NCBI GenBank assembly: GCA_963921195.1
Contig: OY992538.1
Location: forward strand, 232,865,462-232,929,461
From: Pegoplata infirma
Taxonomy: Eukaryota; Arthropoda; Insecta; Diptera; Anthomyiidae
DNA length: 64,000 nucleotides
Direction: 5' to 3'
Shown here: one piece after another, positions 22,755-35,455 of the stretch
Layout: every line of letters begins with the position of its first letter
Numbering within the stretch: the first letter of the stretch is position 1
Notes under the pieces: model-generated
The model's database searches: none
What the model saw: the letters and a program-made list of their open reading frames with translations, nothing else
Told to the model about the DNA's origin: nothing
Made by a program: the position numbers and the translations under genes

Positions 22755-24598
22755 TATTATTCAAGTTACAAACCTAAAAAAAATTGATGAGAAATAATTA
22801 TGTTATGATTTATTCACCTGCTAGTGCTTTTTTAGCAGCAGGTGAATATTATCCTAGTAACAAATCCGTTATAAACCTTATTGGTTTTAAGAAATTAAAA
22901 ACAGTAATTCTTAAAAATTTCTTTAAAAACGCAACTTTAGCACTAACGATCTTGGAAAGTAAATATTTTTGTGTAAACACACTTTCATATCATACCTTTA
23001 AATAAACCTGCCCTGGTGCCCCTTATTTTCAAGGCATCAAAAAAAAGTTTCACTTTTACTTGTTGTTTCTACAGACGCTGCTAAATATTTTTTGTTGCCT
23101 TTAAAACATCACACAAATGATAATGACGATAATAATGATTGTGATGATTATGTTACAATAAGAGAAAGTAAAATGGCCACTATACCAAATTCAACACATA
23201 TACAAAAACACACACAGACATACATACATCACCTACATACCAACACACACAGTAGAAGATCAAAAACAACAAACCACGTTTTAGGTTAAATATTTTGTCA
23301 GTTAAGGGTCATACTATTAAGGTGTTTTGTTTCATTTAACTTTAATGGTACAATAAAAATTGCTGTTGGGTGTTTGTTCGCTGGAGTCCTTCTGGCTTTA
23401 AATGTGAATGTTCACCAACACACATACAAACACAACTAAACTAGCAGCAGTAGCAATAGCCATTTATGCATAAATACACAAACACACACAAACTCTTGGC
23501 AATTGCCTTTAAGGTTGTCACCTTGTTCTCTTTAGAGTTTTTTTTTTTACATACATATTTTAATAATACTACAAAAAAAATAAACAACAGCACCTACCTG
23601 TACATGGAGAATTTACTAAATAAAAAGACTGTTTAAACTAAATACACCAGGGAGTTTTAAAGTTGTAATCCAGGGGCACCTTTAACAGATTTTGATTTGA
23701 AGACATATTTTTAGCGAAATCGGTCTTTGTTTAAAAAAAAAAAAAAAATAACAATCAAAAAGTCTAAAAAAAATATATCTACACTCAAAAAATTTTTTTT
23801 TTTTACATAAAAATAAAATTAAATTTTACAAAAAATTTAAAAAAAAAAAAAAGTTTTTTCTGAAAATTTAATTTTTCTATTCAAAATTTTAATAAATTTT
23901 TAAACATGAGAATGTTTTTAGGCAGGGGTCTAAAAGTGACGCAGTTTGCCACCTTAGTTTGATTTTAAAAGCTAGAGATGGGCTCATAAGCAGATAAGTG
24001 CGTGATTCGCGTAATCACGCGTGAGTGTGACTGATATTCAATCTCAATTTTGCCCATTTAACTTCTTATTTCAATAATATTTTCTAAATTTCAATCGGAA
24101 AGTTGTAGTTAAGTTATTTTTAACAATCCCATTAATTTGAGAATCCCTGTCTCAGAATATAAAACTAAAATACAAACATGTTGTTGATGAGATGTTTGAC
24201 GTTTGTTTTCATTGCTTTATATATTCCGGCTAAACAGTGTACATGTAAATGCTACTCTAACACTGTGTTGTTGTCAATGTTTGCTGGTGTTGTTTTTTGA
24301 TGTTGTAGCTTTAGATGTTAATGATGATGCTGATGATTCTGATGATGCTGATGATGTTGTTCATGATGGTCTTTGGTTAAACAAACATTCATATAACTAA
24401 ATATACAACAATTTACTTGAAACGTGTTAGATATATAATAATATTTTACCCAGGGTTATGGATATGAAGAGAGAACAAAAATAAACAAACACCAAACAAC
24501 TAAGCAACTCACAAAAAAAACAACAACGACCAGAAAAAGTGTTGCTAGCCGGTTGTCATCAAGCTTCATTAGGTTTTTATTATATTTTTTCCTCGTTT
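22755..24598. other. Mostly unique AT-rich DNA with small simple repeats
   Basis: Features visible: a hairpin at about 22811-22846 (ATTCACCTGCT / AGCAGGTGAAT); GATAATGAC-type trinucleotides at 23115-23155; ACACACA-rich patches at 23195-23260 and 23415-23495; an A/T homopolymer zone at 23725-23885; and a GATGATGCT-type tract at 24318-24366. No exon-like frame or element terminus was found. The higher complexity suggests host intergenic or intronic sequence. Confidence 0.55.
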
Positions 24599-25441
<843 letters not shown>

Positions 25442-25819
25442 GAAATCACGTTTTTGGCAATACTCCGAAACCGATTTAAACGCTTGGGGTACCAAAAGTT
25501 GCGTTATTTTCCCAGGCAAAACTGATGTATTTTTTTTTAAATCGGTTAAGTATTTTAAAAGTTATGAGCGAATTACTAAAAAACACATTTTTTTTTCAAT
25601 ATAACCCTAAATTAACTCATATTTTGTGTGATACATAAGAAAGAAAACGGAAATGAAAAAAAAAACTGAGAAAAAGGAAAAAAATCTTTACAAAAAAGCT
25701 TTAAAATATGTAAAACAAAATCTAAATTTAATTAAAAAAAAGTTAGTTAAGTAATAATAAAAAATTAATAGTTATTTTTATATAGCATGTGTGTGTGTCC
25801 ATTTATTGCTTCGTCATAT

Positions 25820-26790
25820 TAACGGGGTTGCCAGACTTTTTTTTGGCTTTGTCGCCAAATCGGATGTAAAATATCGCCAAAATTCAATTTTGTTCTCTTG
25901 AAATTTGGACTGTAGTTTGACCTTCCGGAATAAAGATCCACTAAGGCTGGATTTTTGCCAATGTTGATTCTAAGGGGGTAAAAAGGGTAAAAAACTGTAC
26001 TTTTGGTACTTTTTATATCTCCCGATATAATGGTCATAGAGACTTGAAATTTGGACTGTATGTTACCCTCCCGCAATATAGATCCACTATGGCTGGAGTT
26101 TAGCCAATGGTAAGGGGGTAAAAATGGTAAAAAACTGTACTTTTGGTACTTTTTAAATCTTCTGATATAATGATCATAGAGACTTGAAATTTGGACTGTA
26201 TGTTCACCTCCCGGAATATAGATCCATTAAGGCTGGATTTTTGCCAGTGTTAATTCTAAGGGGGTAAAAAACTGTACTTTTGGTGCTTTTTATATCTCCT
26301 GAAATAATGGTCATAGAAACTTGAAATTTGGACAGTATGTTCACATCCTAGAATATAGATCCAGTACGGCTGGATTATTGCCAATGTTGATTCCAAGAGG
26401 GTAAAAAGGGAAAAAATCTGTACTTTTGGCACCTTTTATATTTCCTTAAAAAATTGTCACATAGACTTGAAATTTGGACTGTATGTTCACCTCCCGGAAT
26501 ATAGATCCCCTAAGGCTGGGTTTTTGCCAATGATTTTTCTAATAGGGTAAAAAGGGTAAAAATATGTACTTTTGTTACATTTTATATTTCCTTAAATAAT
26601 GGTACTAGAAAATGGAAATTTGCAATGTCGGTTCACCTTCCGGAAAAAAGATTCACTAAGGCTCGGGTTTTGCCAATGTTGATTCTACTGAGGTAAAATG
26701 GGTAAAAAAGTACTTTTGGTACTTTTTTTTATTTACTGAAATTTTGTTCAAACTTGAAATTTAGAATGTAGGATCCTTTAGTGAAATAAA
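25820..26790 (+). repeat. Seven ~145-bp tandem repeats
   Basis: CTTGAAATTTGGACTGTA or a close variant starts near 25897, 26042, 26182, 26311, 26465, 26608 and 26753, giving spacings of about 129-154 bp. Each unit also carries 'CTCCCGGAATATAGATCC', AAGGCTGGATTTTTGCCA, GGGTAAAAA and GTACTTTTGGTAC. The units are diverged, so the array is not recent. It resembles the ~150-bp central tandem repeats of Drosophila DINE-TR1 in length and placement, though homology was not tested. Confidence 0.88.
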
Positions 26791-26833
26791 ACATTCTGGA
26801 ACAAGTACTTTCCGAAAATTCTGTACCGTTTTC

Positions 26834-27812
26834 AAAAAGTACCTTTTATAAAAAGTACCTTTTATAAAAGGTTCCTTTATAAAAAGTACCTTTTATAAAA
26901 AAAGTACCTTTTATAAAAGGTTCCTTTATAAAAAGTACCTTTTATAAAAAGTACCTTTTATAAAAAGTACCTTTTATAAAAAGTACCTTTTATAAAAAGT
27001 ACCTTTTATAAAAAGTACCTTTTATAAAAAGTTCCTTTTATAAAAAGTACCTTTTATAAAAAGTACCTTTTATAAAAAGTACCTTTTATAAAAAGTACCT
27101 TTTATAAAAAGTACCTTTTATAAAAAGTACCTTTTATAAAAAGTACCTTTTATAAAAAGTACCTTTTATAAAAAGTACCTTTTATAAAAAGTACCTTTTA
27201 TAAAAAGTACCTTTTATAAAAAGTACCTTTTATAAAAAGTACCTTTTATAAAAAGTACCTTTTATAAAAAGTACCTTTTATAAAAAGTACCTTTTATAAA
27301 AAGTACCTTTTATAAAAAGTACCTTTTATAAAAAGTACCTTTTATAAAAAGTACCTTTTATAAAAAGTACCTTTTATAAAAAGTACCTTTTATAAAAAGT
27401 ACCTTTTATAAAAAGTACCTTTTATAAAAAGTACCTTTTATAAAAAGTACCTTTTATAAAAAGTACCTTTTATAAAAAGTACCTTTTATAAAAAGTACCT
27501 TTTATAAAAAGTACCTTTTATAAAAAGTACCTTTTATAAAAAGTACCTTTTATAAAAAGTACCTTTTATAAAAAGTACCTTTTATAAAAAGTACCTTTTA
27601 TAAAAAGTACCTTTTGTAAAAAGTACCTTTTATAAAAAGTACCTTTTATAAAAAGTACCTTTTATAAAAAGTACCTTTTATAAAAAGTACCTTTTGTAAA
27701 AAGTACCTTTTATAAAAAGTACCTTTTATAAAAAGTACCTTTTATAAAAAATACCTTTTATAAAAAGTACCTTTTATATAAAGTACCTTCTATAAAAAGT
27801 ACCTTTTATTAA
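26834..27812. repeat. 16-bp tandem repeat, ~61 copies
   Basis: AAAAAGTACCTTTTAT repeated with high identity over about 980 bp. Sporadic changes include 15-bp units early and TTTTG near 27612 and 27690. The unit is nearly palindromic around GTAC. The flanks contain GTACTTTTGGTACTTTTT from the 145-bp repeat, which points to amplification from inside one of those units. Confidence 0.95.
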
Positions 27813-27951
27813 AGATACCGAAAGTACACTTTTTGGTACTTTTTTATTTCCTGAGGTATAAATAAAACAAACTTTTTTGTTTTTTAAATCATCACATTGG
27901 TGGAGGGTATTTAAAGATTCGGCACAGCCGAATATAGCTTTCTTACTTGTT
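27813..27951 (+). mobile_element. DINE/mini-me-type 3' terminus
   Basis: After the array, one more partial 145-bp unit (CTTTTTGGTACTTTTTTATT) is followed by GGTGGAGGGTATTTAAAGA, the hairpin ATTCGGCACAGCCGAAT, and ATAGCTTTCTTACTTGTTA. That is the same hairpin-plus-(A/T)CTTGTT plan as families A and B, but a distinct subfamily. Confidence 0.8.
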
Positions 27952-28478
27952 ATTTATTTTTTTGTAAATTTTGTTACTTTGTTTTCAAGTTAAGCTGAGT
28001 TTTTTTTTTGTAAAGGGTCCAAAGAGGTTTAAGTTTCTTAGAAAAAGAAAATTCATTTCTTTAGAAAATTTTTGCTTAAAAAAATAAAAAAAACGTAAGT
28101 TGGGTTGACTTTAAGAAAATCTTTAAACAGGAATAAAATAATATTTTTCTTTTCTTTGAATAAAAACAATAATTTTTAAATTATAACAATTTTAAGTTAA
28201 GTATAATAAACTTGAAATAACTTGGGACCACAAAAAAGTCAAAAGTAATAAAAAAAATTGTACAGTTAACGTTTGCTAAGACATAACTTTAAAACTGTCA
28301 AATTTAAAGCATACATATAGGCGCTTTACTAATTATAAAATTCAGGCATATCTTTAGGGGATTTTGAAATGTCGAATTAAAAATTCTTCCACTTAAATGT
28401 AGACAAAATCTTAAGCGAAGACTGTAAAATCTCGCACAAAATTTATCAGACATCAGTTCGTCAATTAAAAACACAACA
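27952..28478. other. AT-rich DNA, nothing recognised
   Basis: A/T-rich with poly-T and poly-A runs. No repeat structure was seen apart from a possible AAAGCATAC motif near 28306. Confidence 0.55.
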
Positions 28479-29580
28479 GGGTAATTCCAAAAATTTTCGC
28501 CCCACTGTTCGGAAACATGCCTTTGGACGCCACTGAGAATTTGGCTCATAGATATCCACGTTTATGTGAGATATATTGCATTTTTGGATTTTCAAAATTT
28601 GCTGTAGTTTTCAAATTATCGCGGGTCAAAGTTCGACTTTTTTAGCAAAAGTCAGAAAAATACATGACGTTTAACGTGCTCTAACTTTTCCGATTATCAC
28701 AAGTAATGGCTCATATGAAAGCTTAATTCTTCTTCTTTTAGGAAATATTTTCAAAAGCATACTACGTTTTTTTTAGAAGTGTTGCAAAAATTCAAAAACA
28801 TTTTTTTTTTTGCGAATATTTAAAAAAACACATCATCGATTTTTTTAAAAAAAAGTTTGGTGATAAACAATACTGTTTTGTACAACATATCCAAAATTCA
28901 GAGTGGGATCCCAATGGGATCAACAAATATTCTGGCTTTAGTACGAAGTTCTTAAATTTTACCTTAGAAAATTAAAATTTTATGTTTCTTCAATATAAAA
29001 ATTTTAATTTTCAAAGAAAATTATACTATTAAAATTTTGAAAAACATTCAAAACATTAGAAATTTAAATTTTCTAAGGGAAAAATATGAGAACCTCGCAC
29101 TTAAAACAGAATATTTTTTGATCCCATGGAGATCCCACTCTGAATTTTGAATATGTTATACAAAACATTGTTATTTTTCACCAGAATTTTTTTTTTAAAA
29201 AATCGAAGATGTGTTTTTTTAAATATTCGAAAAGAAAAAATGTTTTTGCATTTTTGCATCATTTCTGTAAAAAAAACTGTGTTATTTTAAAAATAATTTC
29301 TAAAAGAAGAACCCCAGCTTTCACATGAGCCTAAATTTGTGAAAATCGGGTCATTGGTTAAGAAGTTACAGCTCTTTAAACGTGATGTATTTTTCTTACT
29401 TTTGCTTAAAAAGTCAATCTTTGACCCGCCATAATTCGTTAAATACACCAAATGTAAAAAAACGATAAATGGTACATATATCATATTTATGAGGGCTATC
29501 TATGTGTCAAGGTTCAAATTAATCTGAGACACCATTTCCAAAAATGACTAAAATTTGAGCTAAATTTTCTGGAATGGCCC
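28479..29580. mobile_element. Foldback, GGGNNATTCCA ends
   Basis: About 1.1 kb, palindromic around 29030. The left end GGGTAATTCCAAAAATTT matches the inverted right end GGGCCATTCCAGAAAATTT. Strong internal pairs include CAAAATTCAGAGTGGGATCC (left) with its complement near 29125. The outer arms are more diverged than the inner. The terminal motif recalls GGGGCATTCCA of 13885-15892. The target duplication is ambiguous. Confidence 0.75.
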
Positions 29581-29900
29581 AACAACTTTTTTCGCCGAAT
29601 AAACATAACACGCAAATAAGTATGTGTGCGGTTAGGTTAACATACTCTGTTTATTAATTATTTTGAATTTGTGAATATATATTGAAAATTTTCAAATAAT
29701 ATTCTTAACGCAGGCTTTAAAAATTATAAAATAATTATAAAAAGAAAAGTAGCATATGTATAAAACACATAATATGGCGCTAATAACAGTATTATGATGT
29801 GATCCTTTAAGTATGCTTTAAAAATTATAAAACCGAAAGTGTCATATAAGGGGCCGATTCACAAAAAATAGTTATAAATCAATCAAAACTAAATTCGTTC
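29581..29900. repeat. Dispersed AT repeat and Harbinger-type end fragment
   Basis: 29700-29850 shares AAGTATGCTTTAAAAATTAT and an ACATAATATGGCGCTA-like block with 34490-34630 and 57415-57600. At 29850-29895, GGGGCCGATTCACAAAAA and following bases match the left end of the MITE at 52398-52657, so this is a truncated copy. Confidence 0.5.
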
Positions 29901-30265
29901 TATTAGAAATATTTTATTTTGCTTAAAAAAAGTTTTTAGAAATTTTTGTAAAAAAAAAATATACCAAATGTTTTTTTTTTTTTGAGTGTAAAATTTTTTT
30001 CGAGTGTATTTTTTTAGTGTAAACATATTTTTGAGTGACAAAAGTACGTTTTAAAATATTTTTGTGACTTTCCAATATTTTACAAGCTTGTTGGTAATTT
30101 AACACGTGAATTTAAGGTGAAACCAATGTGAAATTCACGGTTTTGCTCATAACTTTTTAACCACTGCACTGATTTTGCTAAAATTCAACACCAGCAAGAC
30201 CACGGCAAATATATTTTCGAAGCATCAGTAGTCTCAGGTGTGTCATTCGAAAGTTAGCGTGTTTT
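29901..30265 (-). mobile_element. Mini-me A 3'-side fragment, minus strand
   Basis: Includes TTAGAAATATTTTATTTTGC, GAGTGTAAAATTTTTTTCG and the body module TGAAATTCACGGTTTTGCTC, ending at TTCGAAAGTTAGCGTGTTTT. It lacks the 3' hairpin terminus and everything beyond the first module. It abuts the next mini-me A head-on at 30266. Confidence 0.75.
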
Positions 30266-31973
30266 AATACCCTCCACTCTAGTGATATAGGGTATATATA
30301 AGTTTGTCATTCCGTTTGTAACACCTCGAAATATTGGTCTAGGACCCCATAAAGTATATATATTAGAGTGTCCCTTATTTTGGAAATGTTGGAAATGTTG
30401 AGACGGTACCCCCTCATTTTTTTCCTTTTGACTAAAAAATAACTCAGCAAAAATTTTACGCCCCTACGACCACGCCTTCCCTACGCGACGGGGCCGTAAA
30501 GAGCGGGGCCTTAAAAATCATTTTTCCATACAAAGCAAAAAATTTTATTACCAAGTAATTATAATATTAACCAAGTAATTATAATATTACTTGGTTATCT
30601 CATTCACGACAAAAAATTTGATTTTGGTGGGATGAGGCTTTCAGTTTTAAAAAATTTTTCGAAAAAAAAATTTAGAGCTTTTGGGGTCCTACAGTAAAAA
30701 TTTTTAAAATTTTTTTTTTTTTTTAGTTTTGACAAGCAACGGTTTTAGTTGTAATGTTGCTTTAAATGATATATATTCATAAAAAAATATTACTCATATC
30801 TGTGACATCTTGATCGTGTATCGAAAAACATCAAAAATGCATTTTTTACCCTTTTTTAGATTACGATAAAGATGTCACAGATAGGAATAATATTTTTTTA
30901 TGAAAATATATCAATAAAAGCAACAATTCAACTAAAACGGTTGCTTGTCAAAACTAAAAAAAAATATTTTTTAAAAAATTTTTACTGTAGGACCCCAAAA
31001 GCTCTAAATTTTTTTTTCGAAAAATTTTTTAGAACTAAAAGCCTCATCCCACCAAAATCAAATTTTTTGTCGTGAATAAGCTAACCAAGCTATATTATAA
31101 TTAATAACAAAAAAATTTAAAATCAAAAAAAAATTTTTTTGCTTTGTATGGAAAAATGATTTTTAAGGCCCCGCTCTTTACGGCCCCGTCGCGTAGGGAA
31201 GGCGTGGTCGTAGGGGCGTAAAATTTTTGCTGAGTTATTTTTTAGTCAAAAGGAAAAAAATGAGGGGGTACCGTCTCAACATTTCCAACATTTCCAAAAT
31301 AAGGGACACTCTAATATATATTTATGATCCTCGATCGATTTTAAGGCGATCTAGCGATGTCCATCCGTCCGTCCGTCTGTCTGTCTGTTGAAAACACGAT
31401 TACTTTTGAGATACTTTACGGAGGCTCCTGAAGTTTGGCATATATGTTGGGCATTTACTAGGTCAGGTTGGTATTGCAACCCTGCGAAATCGGTCCAGTG
31501 GTTCCAAAGTTATGAGCAAAAGACTAAATTTCGGAGAGTGTTTTTCGTGAATTTGTGAGATAAAAAACACGCTAACTTTCGAAACAGAATTCTGAGGATG
31601 CTGAGGCTTGGCATATATATTTTTCGTTCTCCTGGCCTGTTTCGTATTGAATTTCAGCCAAATCCGTTCAGTCGTTCAAAAGTTATTAGCAAAACCATGA
31701 ATTTCAGATTAGTTCACCTTAAATTCACGTGTTGAAAACCCGTTCAACATGTTTTAAAAACATTGGTGAGTCACAAAAATATTTTTCAACGTATTTTTGT
31801 CACTCAAAAATATTTTTAGACTAAAAAATAAAAAAAAATACACTCAAAAAAAATTTTACACCCAAAAAAAAAAAATTAGTAAATTATTTTTTTTCTTCAA
31901 AAATTAATTAAAAAGGGCATTGTGGAGGGTATTCATAGATTCGGCCAAGTCGAATTTAACTTCTCTACTTGTT
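30266..31973 (+). mobile_element. Mini-me A split by a hAT-like palindrome
   Basis: 5' part 30266-30363 ends in the TA tract. The rest resumes at 31314 and includes the core, GTCC/GTCT units (31361-31387), two body modules and the 3' terminus GGCCAAGTCGAATTTAAC..CTACTTGTT near 31973. Removing 30364-31313 plus one duplicated octamer restores a normal copy. Confidence 0.88.
30364..31313. mobile_element. hAT-like foldback, TAGAGTGTCCC ends, 8-bp duplication
   Basis: 950 bp. The outermost ~180 bp at each end are almost perfect inverted repeats starting TAGAGTGTCCCTTATTTTGG and including GGTACCCCCTCATTTTTTTC and GTCGCGTAGGG. The rest is also palindromic, centred near 30840. It is flanked by ATATATAT at 30356-30363 and 31314-31321. 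An 8-bp duplication and a TAGRGTG-like end fit the hAT superfamily. The duplication lies in a TA tract, so its length is less certain than at 47736. Confidence 0.83.
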
Positions 31974-31989
31974 AACTTCTAAGTTCGCA

Positions 31990-32149
31990 AAAAAAAACCT
32001 TTTGCTTACAACTTTTGAACTACTGGACCGTTTTTGCTGAAATGCAATACCAACCTGATCGGGCGAGCAGCAAATATATATGAAAAATTTCAGATGTATG
32101 AGTAAAGTCGTTCAAAAGTTTGCGTGTTTTCAACAGACAGACGGACGGA
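31990..32149 (-). mobile_element. Mini-me A body fragment, minus strand
   Basis: CTTACAACTTTTGAACTACT, AATGCAATACCAACCTGA, TTCAAAAGTTTGCGTGTTTT and a few GACA/GACG units. It stops abruptly inside the tetranucleotide tract at GGACGGAG, so the core and 5' end are missing. Confidence 0.75.
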
Positions 32150-32640
32150 GTGGTGGCTATAAAAATTCAAATCAAATATCCACAAACGCTACTCCCCCTT
32201 TCCTCCTTTCCAAAACTTAGTTGTCTAATTACCAACACAATGCACTTCATTTAAACGGGACCTGTCCTAAGTGTTTCGGAATCGTTTTCTATGGGAAATA
32301 ATCTAGAACCATTAAAATTTTTCTATAGAAAAAACCTCAAAATTTTTCAATAGAAAAAATCTGCGAATTTTTTTATAGGAAAAATCTGAGAATTTTTTTT
32401 ATAGGAAAAGTCAGAGAAGGGGTACGAGAAAATTGAAAAAGATAAGAAAAATCCAAAACTGTTCCTGCAGTAAAATGTCTCAGAGCCTGAAACCTTTTCT
32501 TAAGGAAAAACTTACTATATGAGACTGTTTCTATAGGACAAACGTCTTAGAATCTGAGACTTTTTTATAGGAAAACATGTTTCAGAACCTAAGTCAAAAT
32601 TTCTTGTTAAAATTTTTAGAAAAAAAATTCTAAATCTTCA
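32150..32640. repeat. Unclassified patch plus ~35-bp repeat relics
   Basis: 32150-32280 is moderately complex (CTACTCCCCCTTTCC) and unrecognised. 32280-32600 contains several AAATCTGAGAA / TTTTTATAGGAAAA units that resemble the 43640-45300 array, more diverged. Confidence 0.55.
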
Positions 32641-32684
32641 CAATTTTATCCACGACTTACGGTTTCCGAGTACAAATATAGTAA

Positions 32685-33184
32685 AAACAAGTAAAAAAGT
32701 TAAATTCGGCCTTGCCGAATGTTGTGGTACCCTCCACAATTTCAAAAAGATTATTGCAAAATTTTTTTTCTTCAAAAGGACTTTTGAGAAAAAAAAAATT
32801 TGTTAAAAAACAATCCGCGATTTTTTTTTCTTTTTTTGTCAAAAAATATATTCGTACTTGTTTAAATACCATTTTGTGCTCAATTATGTTGACATATGTC
32901 AACCAGCAGCCGACTCAAAGCATTTTTTCGTGAGAACTTCCAATGAATATGTAAAGTTTCAGTCATATCCGTGTAGTATTTTGGCCGTGATCACCATTTC
33001 CACAGACAGACGACAGACAGATGGACAGACAGACGGACAGACGGACATCGCTAGAAAGTCTTAAAATCGATCGCGGATCATGAATATATATACTTTACGG
33101 GGTCCCAGAAAGATATTTCGATGAGTTACAAACGGAATGACAAACTTATATATACACTCTATCACTAAGTGGAGGGTATAAAAA
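32685..33184 (-). mobile_element. Mini-me family E copy, minus strand
   Basis: 3' end AAACAAGTAAAAAAGTTAAA, hairpin ATTCGGCCTTGCCGAAT, GTACCCTCCACAATTTC; a different body (GTTGACATATGTCAACC, AGTTTCAGTCATATCCGTGT); GACA/GACG units at 33002-33048; then the common core, TA tract and 5' end CTAAGTGGAGGGTATAAA. The body sequence separates it from A, B and C. Confidence 0.82.
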
Positions 33185-35455
33185 CTGGATAAAAATCAAT
33201 AATTACAAAAAATGCCTATATCTTTAAAATTATTGATAAAAAAAATGCTTTTAATCATTTATAAAACTTACTCAAATAAGCAAAAGTTAATAGCCTTTTA
33301 TTTAATTTTTAGGTTTATTTATAAAAAATTATTTGAAGAGTTATTCTTCAATCATTTGGGCCTCTGTTCTGTCTTTCACAACTTTTCAATTCACATGAAA
33401 ATTTCCGAATCACATGAAATCAAGTTTAGTGTTTTGTTGATCACGTTTTCATTCGAAGATGAAATCGAATAATTTAAATTTAAAAAATTATAAGGAAAAA
33501 AGGGCATTAGTTTTACTTTCACAAAATTTTATTTATGTGAAACAAAACGAAAAAGAAATTCGGATGTAAAATCTAGAACACCAAAAAAAATCGGAAATTT
33601 TCACTTTCACATTTTTTATCTGAATTACTTTTTTTGGAACAGCGGCCTTGGATTAGGATTTAGCATACAATATGTGGATTTAATAACTGACTTACTCATC
33701 TACGACTCTTCCTGTTATTTATTTTATTACAGTACTTGTAATAAAATAAATTTTCATGAATATACCTGAAAATTAGAGCATATTCTTAGGCGACTATAAA
33801 TATGTCTTTTTTTTAATGATTTTAAGATTTTGAAATACTCAAAATTTTTTTATTAATTGTTTAAGTAATGAAACCGTTTAAAGACTTCTAAAATTTTTCA
33901 AACCATTTCACGCAAAAGGTTTCTATAAATCAACCAAACAAAAATAACAACTCAATGACTAATGGTGTTGTTTCCTTTTTCAATTACAAGAATTCACCTA
34001 AAAATATGCTGTAAACAATTTTTCGTTTTTACTGAAGCACAATAAGTACTTAAGTTTAAATGTCTCTCACTTGAATACTATTACGACAAAAAAAAAGTGA
34101 ACAAATTTACAAACAATTTGCGAAAACATTTATAACTCATACATGAGCTTTTGTATGACTATGATGTCTTTTTTTTTGCATTTAAGTGACAGTAAACTAA
34201 AAGTAGACTTTTTTAAGTGGTTACGTGAGAGTATGTGATTTTTTTTTAGAGGTGAATTTGCAGCAAAAAAAAACATTACGTACACAAATGTGTAACATTA
34301 GGTGAGGGAAAGATTGTATATCAACTAGGAGTTATTAAAAAAATTAAAGCATGTTTTAAGGTGTTTTTTAATATTTAAAGCATATTTTAAAAAGTTTCGA
34401 AAGAAAACTTCTAAAAAATGGGCTTTTTTCAAAATCATTTTCTTTAAAATCATCTCCTGGAGTACGAAAAAATTTGTGTTTTTGAATTATTAGAATTTAT
34501 TAAGTACATTTTCTAATATTATCCCTAAAGTATGCTTTGAAAATGCCAAAAAAGTATATGTAACGAAAGTTTCAGATAAAACACAAAACATGGCACTATT
34601 ACTTGCTGTATTATTTGATGGGGTCAGTTATTGTTCGATCCTTAAGAATATTACAAAAGTACTCTATATAATATGAACAAAAACAGGAAGAGTCGTAGCT
34701 GAGTAAAATCTTAGCACAATAAATATCTCAGCCCCACAAAATCTAAACAAAGTTTCTAATTTAGAATCTAGAGTAGCCTATAGCGGGTTTAGATTGCATT
34801 GTCTGTATTTAATACATTCACATATTGAATAATAAATCCTAATCCAAGTGATTTTAAAACACAGCTCTCGACAAATTTAATAAAAGGCCCAAAAATATGC
34901 AACAAAAAACTAATACATTTCAAAAACTAGTTTAACTGAATTTAAAGAAATCTGAAGTATCAGTTTTATTAAAACTATTAAGTTAATATAATTTTAAAGC
35001 ATATTTAAATTTAATAAAGCTTTTATTAAATTTAAGCTTTTACTTATTCTGAGAATTTAAAGCATAAAACCCATTAAGATTTGATAAATCTAAAGCATTG
35101 TTTGGAAATTTATTTGCAAATTTTATTAAATTGTATTATTATATTATTAGATAAATTGTTTTATACATATTGTGCATTATCCGTTTTTGTTTAAAATTTA
35201 ATTGAATCTAAAATATGCACTTGATATTACTCCCCCCTTTCTCTACCATTAATATCATCACACTTTTAGTAGCTTTTTTGCATTTATGCCACAATACATG
35301 CAACACATACATACATTTAAGCCTCATAGTATGCTATACATTTTTGCATAAATTATTTAATAGATAGAGCTTATTAAATACTAATGCATAAAACCATGCA
35401 TTTAATACAATTGCACTTATAAAATTATACAAAAGAGAGAAAATGTATGTGAATT
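33185..35455. other. AT-rich DNA with one inverted repeat and small dispersed repeats
   Basis: 33583-33647 (ending TTTTTTTGGAACAGCGGCCT) recurs at 58746-58811. 33647-33720 pairs inverted with 34806-34848 and 34681-34710 (CTTGGATTAGGATTTA; TACGACTCTTCCTGTT), with about 95 extra bases on the right, so a decayed foldback is likely. CTAAAGTATGCTTT at 34540 belongs to a scattered motif. No exon-like segment was seen. Confidence 0.5.

Noticed and set aside
24203..24400. Asp-rich frame over GATGATGCT repeats
   Set aside because: Trinucleotide repeat read in frame; no flanking coding evidence.
26834..27812. CRISPR-like array
   Set aside because: Contiguous 16-bp repeats with no unique spacers, in eukaryotic DNA.
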